A stretch of 64,000 bases of DNA from the NCBI RefSeq assembly GCF_042477335.2, contig NC_091263.1, positions 67,326,501-67,390,500 of the forward strand, in the 5' to 3' direction. Positions 37,701-49,700 of this stretch are shown one piece after another. The position numbers and the translations under genes are program-made. Source of the stretch: Ovis canadensis (taxonomy: Eukaryota > Chordata > Mammalia > Artiodactyla > Bovidae). Each line of letters begins with the position of its first letter. Within the stretch, counting starts at the first letter, position 1. A model generated the notes under the pieces. That model ran no database searches and was not told the origin of the DNA. It saw nothing but the letters and a program-made list of their open reading frames with translations.

Positions 37701-40700
37701 TTGTTTATTTTACAGAATCTGTTTCACTTGTAAAGATTGTGATTAGTCTATTCAAATTGTCTGTTTCTTTTTGACTCAGTCTTGGCAAGCTATATGTTTC
37801 TAGAAATTTGTCCAGTTATGTCCATTTCTTCTGTATTGTCCAATTTGTTGACATTTAAGTGTTTATAGTATTTTCTTATGATTTTTGTATATCTATGATA
37901 TTGATTGTTATTTCTTTTCTTTCTTTCTTATTTTGTTTATTTGGGTCCTCTTTTCTTTTTGATGAGCCTGGCTAAATGTTTATCAAATTTTGTTAATCTT
38001 TTCAAAAGAAACAGCCCTTGGTTTCATCCTTCTTTTCTATTTTTTAAAATCTCTGTTTTACTTATTTCATCTCTGGTCTTTATGATTTCCTTCCTTCTGC
38101 CAACTTTGGAATTTCTTTGTTCTTTTTCTAATTCCTTTAGGTGGTAGGTTAGGTTGTTTATTTGAAATTTTTCTTTTTTTTTTTTGCCTTGAGGAAGGCC
38201 TGTATCACTATAAACTTCTCTCAGAATGGTTTTGTCTTTGATATCATCATTGACTCATTGATTTTTAGTAGCATGTTGTTTAGTCTCCATATATTTGTTT
38301 TCCAGTTTTTCTGTAGTTTTATATTGTTGTTTCTGTAGTTTATATTTCTAGTTTTATATTGTTGTGGTCAGAAAGATGCTTGATATAATTTCTATCCTAT
38401 TGAATTTGTTGAGGCTGGTTTTGTGACCTAGTATGTGAAATAACCTGGAGAACATTCCATGCTCACTTGAAAAGAGTGTGTATTCTATTTTTTTTTTTTT
38501 AATGTTGTGTCCTGTAGATATCAAGTAGAACTGATCTTTGGTGTCACTTAGGAACTCTGTTGCCTTATTGATTTTCTTTCTGAATGATCTGTCCTTTGAG
38601 ATCAGTAGGGTGTTAAAGTCTCCTACTGCTTCTGCATTATTGCCAGTTTCTCCCTTTATGTCTGTTAGTATTTGCTTTGTATTTAATTGCTCCTTTATTA
38701 AGTGTGTGTGTTAACAAGTGTAATATCCTCTTCTTGTAGTGACCCCTTTATCCTTATATAATGTGCTTCTTTGTCTTTTATTATGGCCTTTGTTTTAGAG
38801 TCTGTTTTGTCTCATATGAGTATTGCTACCCCCACCTTTTATCATTTCCATTTGCATGAATTCCATTTTCTATCCCCTCGCTTTCAGTCTGCATATGTCT
38901 TTTGCTCTGAACTGAGTCTCTTGTAAGCAGTGTAATGAAGGGTCTCATTTTGTTTTTTTTTTTTGGTATCCAGTAAGTCACTCTATGTCTTTTGATCAGA
39001 GGATTTAGTCCATTGACGTTTAAAGTTTTTATTGGCAGGTATGTACTTATCGCTATTTTATTCCTTGCTTTCCAGTGTGTTTGTAGTTCTCACTTGTTTC
39101 TTTCTTCTTCCTTTTGCTTTTCCAATGTGGCTTCATAATTTTCTTTAATAGCATGCTTGAGGTCTTTTCTATTTGGTTTTTGTGTATACACAGCCTATAA
39201 TAAGTATGCTTTTGATTTGTGGTTACCATGGAATTTATATATGTTGATCCATAATTATATCTAGTTGCTTTAAAAAGAAGCCATTCAAGTTCAAATACAT
39301 TCTAAAAGATCTACTTATTTACTCCCCTCCTCCAGATTTTGTGTTTTTGATGTCATATTTTACATCTTCATGCTTGCCCCTTTACTGTTTATTGTGGTGA
39401 TAGCTTATGGTGAATGGTGTCAGATTCATGATCTCTGAAGATAAAAAATAGCTTTGGGACCAGGGACCAGGCATGATCACTCAAGAGCTTTTGCAGAGCA
39501 GAGAATTACTGAAGTGAAAAAGGGACAGAGAAATCTTCTGACATAGACTTCAGAAGGGGAATGGAAAGTGCCCCCATCCCTATTCTTAGCAAGGAAATTA
39601 TATATATTTTAATTGGTTATTACAATAAATTAAATAATGTCTCAAGGTTGTAAAGATCTTACTAGACCCACTCCCATAATATACATTTTAAGATAACAGG
39701 ATTAGTCAGAAGGTTTTCAGGAAAGAGAAACACGTCCTCAAGCAGGATACATTATTGTTATATAATCCTTACTAAGGAATGTAGAAAAAAAAGTTTGTCC
39801 TTTCCTTCTCCTTGAGAGCCTCAGACCCCTTTCTGCTCCTTGGGGACCCTGGACTTTTTAATCAACCTGCCTAGGAATTGACTGTCTCAGTAGTTATAGG
39901 TGCTTTTATAGTTTTTTGTTTGTTTTTTATTCTACGTTTTGAATTATTTAAGTGATCGTCAATGCTTACTATATAGATTGCCTTTCCTATTGGGATTTTC
40001 CTTTCCCTATAGATTGTTTCTTTTCCATTTAGAGAAGATGCTCAACATTTCTTTTAGAGTGGTTTAGTGTAACTGAATTCTTTCAGTGTTGCTTGTCTGA
40101 GAAATTTTTTTCTCTCTATTTCTGTTCTAAATTATAATGTTGTTGGGTAGAGTATCCTAGGTTTCAGGTCCTTCCCTTTTCATGAATTTGAGGATATTAT
40201 GCCACTTCTTTCTGGTCTGCAAAGCTTTTGCAGAGAAAGCAGCTGATAGCTTTAAGGGGGTTCCCTTGTACATGACTCTGTTTTTCTCTTGCTGCCTTTA
40301 GGATTCTCTCTTTAACTTTTGCCATTTAAAATATTTATTTATTTATGGCTGTGTTGGTTATTTGTTGCTGCAAGTAGGGGCTAGTAATTGTGATGCAAAG
40401 GCTTCTTATTGTGATGACTGCTCTTGTTGCAGAGTGTGGGCTCTAGGGGGGGTAGGCTTCAGTAGTTGTGGTGCACAGGCTTAGTTGCCCCACTACATGT
40501 GGAACCTTCCCAGACTAGGGGTCCAACCCATGTCCTCTGTGTTGCAAGGTGGATTTTTAACCACTGGACCACCAGGGAAGCCCTGATTTTTGCCATTTTA
40601 GCTATAGTATGTATTGGTGTGGGAATGTTTTGATTCACTTTGTTTGGGACCCTATGTGCTTTCTGTACCTGGATATGTTTTCTCCTTTAGGCTTAGGAAG

Positions 40701-43700
40701 TTTTTAGCCATAATTTCTTCAAATACATTTTCTTTTTGTAAAAGTTATTTATTTGACTGTGTTATTTATTTGACTGTTAATATTTAACTTTTATTTATAA
40801 AAGTTATTTATTCTTTGTTAACGCACGGGCTTTCATTCGTTGCAGCGAGTGGGGGCTCTTCTTCATTGTGGTGTTCGGGCTTCCTATCGCGGTGGCTTCT
40901 CTTTTTGCGGAGCATGGGCTCTAGGCACACAGGCTTTAGTAGTTGTGGGGCATGGGTTCAGCAGTTGTGGCTCAGGGGCTCAGGTGATCCACGGCATGTG
41001 GGATCTTCCGGGACCAGGGATTGAACTCATGTCCTCTGCACTGGCAGGCAGAATCCCAATCACTGGACCACCAGGGAAGTTCCTTCAAATACATTCTCAA
41101 TCCCCTTCCCTCTCTTCTCCTTCTGGAATTCCTATTATGCATACGTTGGCACCTTTATATTATGCCCATAGATCTCATATTTTGCTTTATTTCTTTACTT
41201 TTTGTTTTTCACTTGTCTCTCTGCTGTTCAGATTTGGTGATTTCCATTATTCTATCTTCCAGATCTCTTGTGTATTCTTCTTTGTTATTTTGTTGGCTAT
41301 TCATTGCCTCTAGAGTGCCTTTTATCTCAGAAATTGATTTATCTATTTCTGATTGGGCCCTCTTTGTAGTTCTGCTTTCTTGTTAAAATCATCTATGTTT
41401 ATCCTGATATTCTTTCTTAATTCACTTAGCATTTTTATTACCAACTTAAAAACCATTTATTTATTTGGTTGCACTAGGTCTTAGCTGTGGCACGGGCAAT
41501 TGTCAGTCTCCATTTCAACATGTGGTATCTTTAGTTGGGGCATGAGAACTCTTACTTGCAGCACATGGGGTCTAGTTCCTTGATCAGGAATTGAACCCAG
41601 GCCCCCTGCATTGGGCACGCAGAGTCTTAGCCACTGGACCACCAAGGAAGTCCCTATTACCAACTTTTTGAACTCAGTGTCTGGTAGACTGATTATCTGC
41701 TTCATTATTTGTTCTACAAAGGGGTTTTCTTTTGTTCTTTCAGCTGGGAGTAAGTTTCTTTCTTTTAATTTTACTTAACTTTCTCTGTCTCTATGAATCT
41801 AGGTGAAACACAGTTGTCTGCTGTGGTCTTCAAGGGGTGGTGTTTTTATGTGGAAGTGTCCCTTCATAGACTGTGTGTGCCCAGTGTCTTTGGTGTGAGG
41901 GCTGGATTTGATGTAGATGCCAGCCAAGTCTTTCCTCATGGTGTGCTGGCCACTATCACCTTGACAGAAGGTGTGGCTGCTGTTAGAGGAGCTAGAGACT
42001 GTGCAGGGTATGAGCTGGGACTTCCTCTCTGCTCCCTCTGTGTGGCCGCCCTGTCAGGGGTGGAGTTTGCTCCCACATTGCTGGGAAACCCTGAGGTCGA
42101 ATCCAGGCTAATTCTGTTCCCTTTAAGTATGTGTTTTTCTTCTCCCTACACTGGGGCTTTTGCCCCGCAGGAGGGGAATGCTGGAGTAGATGGGGCTTGT
42201 GTGCTCACACAGGGCTGTTGCGCTGCCAGTGTAGGCTTCGGGGGCTCCGCTCACACGTAGCCCAAGACTGAGTCTTTCCCCTGCTTGGTTGTCTCACTTC
42301 CGGTGCTGTGTTGTGGTGCGGAATGGGAGTGGGGATGGTGGTGTTGGTTGCAAGGGTTCAAGTGGCTGTACTGCCACCAGAGGCCCAGGCTGTCTCTGTG
42401 GTGCTGTTTGAGTAAGTGCCAACCATGGCCACTGTCCCCACATTTGGACCCCACCCCAGACCCCTGTGCCGCCTCTGCCTTGCTAGGCTGAGTCTTTTCT
42501 CAGGACCCAGCTGCCCTCCATTCTGTGCCAAGGTGTGGCATCACGCGAGTGGGGTTTAAGTTTAAGGCAGTAAGGCAGCAGTCATTAGGCAGACGTCTCT
42601 CTAGCTTGTTATTAAGCTAGCACTGGCACACTCCTCGTGCGTGGCATCTAGGTTTCTCCAGCCTATCTGTCCCAGTGATTCTCCCAGCAGCCAAGGGCGC
42701 TTGTCTCCTCCATGTAGGACCCCAGGACTGGGATGGCCAGTCTATGGCTTGACTTGCTCACCGCTCAAGGTGAGGTTTTACTGGGCAGTCTTTCTTCTCC
42801 TCTTAGACCCCTTCCAGGGGCGCAGGTCCTGACCCGATGCTTTTCTTCCTGTCACACTTGGTTACATGGGGATCCTTCTTGCAGCCTTGGTTGTCCAGGA
42901 GTTCTGCCAGTTCCAGATGTATCTTTTTTAGATTCTTTTCCTGTATGGACCATTACAGAGTATTGAGTAGAGCTCCCTGCACTATACAGTAGGTCCTCAT
43001 TAGTTATCTACTGAGAAATTTGACTTAAAATCAAGTCTAGCTTTGCGCTTATTGTGTGGATGTGTATATTCTGATTTCTAAACTGAGATATTTATATGAT
43101 AGTGTAATCACAGTGATTATGATTACAATAATCACAGTGAGCAAACATTCTGATTCTTCCCAGTTTTTACTCAGGATCAAGGGACAAAGGGGGTTCAAAT
43201 GAAGATGTTTATTGTGTTCAGTGTACCATTTACACTTTTCCCTGTCCTTTGCCCATGTTTTTCTATTAAACTACTTTTCTTTTTATTGATTTGTAAGAAC
43301 TGTAGATATTATATGCTGTGGGTAATTACTGGTAAGGAACATCATGTCTTTTTCAACTTAATTTTAGTGGCTTATAAAATATGTGTATATACACACACAT
43401 ACTTATGGATAGAGAAGATAAGACAAATATGGTTAAACATTAAATCAGTGGGTCTGAGTAAAAATATTATACTCATAACTGTTTTTAAGTCTTTTTTTTG
43501 TTAATTAATTAATTTGACTGTTGGTTCCCCTGGGCCTTAGTTGCTGTGCTCGGGCTTGCTCTAGATGCGGCGAGTAGGAGCTGCTCTTTGTTGCGGTGGA
43601 GCGCTGGTTCCTTGCTGCGGTGGCTCCTCTCGTGGAGCACAGGCTCTAGGCTCGGGCTTTAACAGTTGTGGCGCACGGGCTTAGCTGGTCTGGACCTGTG

Positions 43701-46700
43701 GAATCTTCCTAGACCAGGGATCAAACTCATGTCCCCGTCATTGGCAGGCGGATTCCTATCTACTGCACCACCAGGGAAGTCTTGGAAGTCTTAAATTACT
43801 TCAAAATCAAAAGGTTTTTTTTTTTTTTTAATCTTTGGAAACAGGAAGTTTTAACCCTTTGTGAAGTGCTTTACAATTTCACCCTACTTGTTCATGGTTT
43901 ACCTTCTTTGGGTATGGATTTGTTCTCATAGAGTTAATTACAATTTCCGTATGTTCACATTTATCATTATTTCTCTTAGTGATTGCAGTTTTTGTGCTGT
44001 GCTTAGAAATCTTTCCCACCCTAAGATTTTTAAAATTCTTTGCTCATATATGTCCTTAATTATTTTCTTTAAATATTTTAATTTTGATTCATCTGGAAGG
44101 GTGGGAGAAGAAACCAGTTAGGTCAACAATTTTTACTGAATACTTTTTTGGGGCAATGAATTAGAAATGCCCTCTTTATTATATTATACATTTCCACCTT
44201 ATTTTGTGTATTTCTGCCCTTTGCAGTCTCATTCCTATGCCGCCACCACTGTTTTAAAATTATTACAGCTCTACAGTTCCTTTTTGTGTGTAGTAAGGCA
44301 AGTCCTCCTTTATTATTCTTATTTTAAAGAATTTACCTGGCTATTCTCCCATGTTCATTCGAATTGAACAATCTCTGTCTCAAGGTACTTCCTAATTTCT
44401 TCTTTGATTTCATTATTGACTCACTGGTGTTTTAGTAGCATGTTGTATAGCCTCCATATGTTCTTTTGTCCCCATTTTCTCTTGAACAGTCTTAGTATAA
44501 TATAAAAGGAAAATCATGTGGTGATTTTGGTGAAATTAATAGATTGATTTGGGAAAATAGACCCTATTTTGCTTCATTTCTTTGTGTCCCTAGAGCAGCA
44601 GTTTATACAGCTTTCTCCATATAGTTATTGCATGACCGCTTCTTAAGTTTATTCCTAGGTTTTTACGTCACATCTCTGTCATGAGCAGTTTTTTTTTTCA
44701 GTGTATTTTCTGTTTGTATTATATCAATATATTGATTTTTGTGTGTATTTACTTTATAATAAGCAAGCTTCCTAGGTATAGTGGATTCTCTTTAATTTTG
44801 TAGGCCCAGAAACATATCATGTGCAAACAGTGATAAATTTGTCTCCTACTTTTCAATATTATGCCTATTTCTTTTTCTACTTTTTTGCAATGTCAAAAAT
44901 CATATTCCAGAACAATCCCTCTGTCTTCCGTGAGACACTGTGCTATCTTGTTTTAGTTATATGTCTTATAAACAATATAAGGCTCAGTGCCTTATACTTT
45001 CCAACACATTAGGGAGGCTTTTCTTTAACCCATTTATCAAGAAGAATATTTCTTTTTATACCCCTCACTTTATGTACTGGTTTGATTCTTTTTCCACTCC
45101 ACTTTTTCCCTCTAGTTGTTTAGAAGCTGTTGTGTTTCAGGGTCATTCTGCTGTTGGTCACCTGATAGTTTCCACACATGTATTTAACACCCAGGGTTAA
45201 TCAACGTCTACAGCTTCCTCAGAAGAACAAGAACCTTCCTTCCTTTTGACTTGCCCTACTTCCATCCACCAGACTCATTTTGTTGAAAACACCTAGGAGT
45301 TCAGCTCACTGAACCCTTTTATTATATCCCAAGAGTGTTTGCTGACTCTCTTGGGCTTTCCAAGTCTATGCCCATGTAAGCTGTGATTAGTGATGATTTT
45401 GCCTCTTTCGTTTTCATGATTTTTACTTTTTCCATTATTCTGGGTACTGTCCCTGAAAGCAGCCTGGAATTGTGGCTCTGCTTTTTCTTGTTGCTGACCT
45501 TCTTGGACGTGTTTCCCACACTTCATTCCGAAGCATCTTGCTAAGATGGCATAGCATCTGTGGAGGAGAGAGCAAGTGCTTTCTGTTTCGCTGTGGCATT
45601 TTTATTTCAGGAACGCACGCTAAACTTCATAAAACGTGTTTTCTGCAGCTATCAAGATGACTCTATACTCTTCAGCATGCTAAGCTGGTTCTGTGAACAG
45701 ATCCCTCGTGTCCATCTACCCTGCCTGCTAGGATCAGCCCTCCCTGGTCATAGTGTACTTTGGTTTCATTCATCTGTTGTGTTCAGATTTATAACCTCCT
45801 TTTTTAGGATATGTTTAATTTCTTTCTTCATCCAACAGACCACCCTGTACTGGGCCCTGGGCCAGACACAGGATGGTGGCGGTGCGCAGCCCGGGAAAGG
45901 GGCGGCCAGGGAGCAGCAGCGTGAGGCGCCATACGCGCAGTCAGCATTGTGTTTTGTTTACCTCCAGGGAGGCTGGGCTGCATTTAAGGTGTGTTGAGAA
46001 AGTCACTCCCCTTGTTAGATTATAGAGTCACAACTATGCTCCACTTGAAAGTACAGTCTATGTTCTAGAACATTTGCAATGACATAAATTATCTGCTCCT
46101 TGAACGCTAGAAAGAAGTTGCCTGTAAAACCACATAGACCTGTTCTCATTTGAAGGGGTAGTTCTTGAGCAGTATTTTATGTTATTTTGTCCATAGTTAT
46201 TGGCTTATGATATGTATTTTCTTAGGAATTATTCACTTCATCTAGAATTTAAATCCATAAAGAGAAAGTTAGAAATAGTCTTCAGATCCTAGAAAGTGTA
46301 TTTTCCCTGGATCTGATTTTAATCTCTTCTACTTACACCACAAAATATTTGCATTTTCTTCCTCTTTCAGTTTTCCTTGGTAGGACTTAAAAGGTGTTTA
46401 TATATTTTGTTGTTTTTTAAGAAAAAGTGATTGATTTTATTTCTCAAGTCTATGATTTTTTTTGCTTTCTAATGCATGACATCTCCTTTTTGCCTTTATT
46501 AATTCCATTTTAAGTGTCTTCAACTGAATGTGCAGTGATAAATAATTGACAATAATTTATTTTCATTCCCTCCTGTTTGATGTTAAAAGTATTTAGACTA
46601 AGACTATTCTGTGTGCAATTTTGGCCCACATCCCATGGGCTTTGCAATATATGGTATTCTTATTTTTCTGCATTCCAACTGTAGATTTTAATTCTGTTTT

Positions 46701-49700
46701 TATTTTAGCACTTTTGAAAGTTAATTTTTTTCCCTCTGAGGGGGGTGTTTCACATTTTTTTATTGGGTTCTGGCTTTATTTCACTGTAATAAGAGAATAT
46801 CCACATAGGATCCTTCTTTTGCCCTCCAATTTTCTCTCTCTTTTTCTCTGACTTTTCTTTAACTCTAGATTCCCAGAGTCCCATTAACCATATCTCTCAG
46901 GTAAGGGTCCTCACACTATCATTACTAGCTTAATTATCACTGGCTTGATTTTCCCCTTCATCTTCCATTTTCTCTCCCCACATAAGGCCCCTACTGAAAT
47001 GTGTTTGCTGCTGCTGCTGCTGCTAAGTCGCTTCAGTCATGTCCAACTCTGTGTGACCCCACAGACAGCAGCCCACTAGGCTTCTCTGTCCCTGGGATTC
47101 TCCAGGCAAGAATACTGGAGTGGGTTGCCATTTCCTTCTCCAATGCATGAAAGTAAAAAGTGAAAGTGAAGTTGCTCAGTCGTGCCTGACTCTTAGAGAC
47201 CCCATGGACTGCAGCCTACCAGGCTCCTCCGTCCATGGGATTTTCCAGGCAAGAGTACTGGAGTGGTTGCCATTGCCTTCTCTGAAATGTGTTTAGTAAT
47301 GTCTTTAAAGATGTTTGTATCTTTGAAAAATGTGTAGCGTGATATATGGGTATTTTAATTTACATAACTGATGTTGTTCTACATTCCCCTCCTATATTTG
47401 TTTGTTGAGGAATCTCAATTTGTTAGAGAACCCACATTAGTTTTATTCTTTTGAGTCATTTTCCCCATGTGCCGTATGTCAAACCTTTCTCTCGTTTCCA
47501 TTTTGGGAGGAGCCCATAATTTTCAGTTACTTTCAGTTAGTAAATGCCTTGTCCTATTATAAGCCTCAATTTAAAAATCAGTTTGATTTAAACTTCACCA
47601 AGCCCGCTCTACCTCCCTGGAGTTTTGTTATGGTGGGGTCCAAATTAATTTTTCTCTGTCAATTTCCCTACACCTACAACAGAGACCTCCTTTCGACAGA
47701 CATGACACTTTCTGGAGCATGTGCCAGGTTTCCTCACTTGCAGGCATCTGGCTGGCTCTCCATTGCCCCCGTGGTCTATTTTTCTATTGCTATGCTAGTG
47801 CCATAGTTTGTATAGTTATAGCTTTGAAATATATCTAACTCTGGCTAGATATATCTCCAGTCCCCAGCCTCTCCAGTTTGCTCTTTTTTTTTTCTCAAAC
47901 TTGTCATAGAATTCATGGCCTTTATCCTTTAATATTAGTTCTAAAATCAGATTGTCAAGGTCCTGAAAAAATACTGGTAGCATTTTACTTGGAATTGCTT
48001 GAATGTTAGAGGTCAATGCAAGAACTGACATTGTCACAATATTTTGACTGTTTTACTCTCTAATGAATAGAGGTAAAAGATATTTATAAAATGTGTCTGG
48101 AGAACAAAGAATAACAGTCAATACCCATACCTTCACCACCACGCCTACAAAATAGCGCATCACCAGAAACTTTGAGGCTCTCATGTGATGATTTCCGAAT
48201 ATCAGACTCTGAAGGCTCTGATGCTGCTTTTGGTTTTTTCTGCTGGCTGGCGTTTGCTCTTGGTGTCTCAACTTCCCTGTGTGCGGGGTGATGTTTTAAG
48301 AGTGATGACATGCTCTTTAGAGTGTTCTTCACGGGAGTTTGCTGAAGCATGGCTTGAAAAGTGAGGTCCTTCAGACAGAATCTATATTTGCTTCTGCCAG
48401 GTACCAGGGCATAAAGCCAACCAAGAACCACTTTAAATGATGTTCTTGGCTCAATTTTTTTAATCACCCAGACAGTGTGAATTTGAATTACAAGTTCACA
48501 TGAGGGCAGGTGTTCCCAGTTTATCCTCACGCAGAAGGTGTGGTCCTTTTTGGCAGGAATAACTTTTTGCAGGAGGTTTCCTCTTGGGCTCCCCATCTTG
48601 AGCAGGCTCTGAGCATTTTGTCTTTTGCACCCATGAATGAGGCTGTGAAAACCAAAGCTCAGTTTCACTGGGTTTGGTCCATGGCCTTGGGGCAAAAAGT
48701 CATCTTCTGGGCTTTGCTGTCAGCTCTCTGGGTTTCAGCCCTCCCTTGGGTTTTGCATTCTGGGGAGTCTATTTTCTTGCCAGCTCACCCATGCATTTAA
48801 AATGATAATTAAAAAAACTCACATGTTATCTTCAGCAAGTGGGATAGGGGATCTAGCCTTCCATGCTGCAGGAAGCCAGATGCTGAGAATTGACAGTTTT
48901 ACATTGTTTTAAATTGCCTCACCTAAGAACAATAGTATATCTGTATATTAATGTAGGCCTTCCTTTATCTTATTAAGTATGATTCTGTTATTTTTCCTTA
49001 CATATCTTATGCACTCTTCATTAGATTATGTCTTATAAATCTTGGTTTGCTGCTGCCGCGGCTGCTAAGTCACTTCAGTTGTGTCTGACTCTGTGCGACC
49101 CCATAGACAGCAGCCCACTGGGCTCCCCTGTCCCTGGGATTCTCCAGGCAAGAATACTGGAGTGGGTTGCCATTTTCTTCTCCAATGCATGAAAGTGAAA
49201 AGTGAAAGTGAAGTCGCTCAGTTGCGTCCGACTCTTAGCGACCCCGTGGACTGTAGCCTACCAGGCTCCTCCGTCCATGAGATTCTCCAGGCAAGAATAC
49301 TGGAGTGGGTTGCCATTTCCTTCTCCAAATCTTGGTTTACATTACATTAAAATATATATGTATACATATAGGGAGGGAGGGAGAGCATGGGATATTTTTC
49401 TGATTTATAAAACTTTTCAGCAATATTAAAAAGTATAGGATAGTTTAAAAAATCATAAAGCCATCATCAGCAGAAATAAAAGCTGTTACCTTTTGATGTT
49501 TGCTGTTGTAAACATTATTCTTACATTTGCCTCTGCTTTTCATGAAAAGAGGGGGAACAGATTTGCATTTCAAATAGTTCATTATGCCAGCAGGATGGTA
49601 GGATAGGAGAAAGTCAAGGGTAACACCTTGGAGGCCCACCACAATTTAGAGAGAGGGCAGAGGAGGGGACCAGGGAGTTATGGTCAGAGGGTTAGCAGGG

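Larger units (their letters stand above)
36476..42960 (-). mobile_element. L1 LINE, antisense, long, carrying later insertions
   Basis: The minus-strand frame near 36923-37171 reads [18 protein letters not shown] and [20 protein letters not shown], which is L1 ORF2 reverse transcriptase. Antisense ORF2 text continues to about 41,400. From about 41,770 to 42,940 the sequence turns GC-rich and may be the L1 5' region. SINEs at 37580-37670, 40328-40584, 40785-41084 and 41466-41654 and an LTR-like element at 39418-39889 lie inside. It may be more than one copy. Confidence 0.65.

Noticed and set aside
40840-41313. 157-codon plus-strand frame
   Set aside because: It is antisense SINE plus L1 read by chance.
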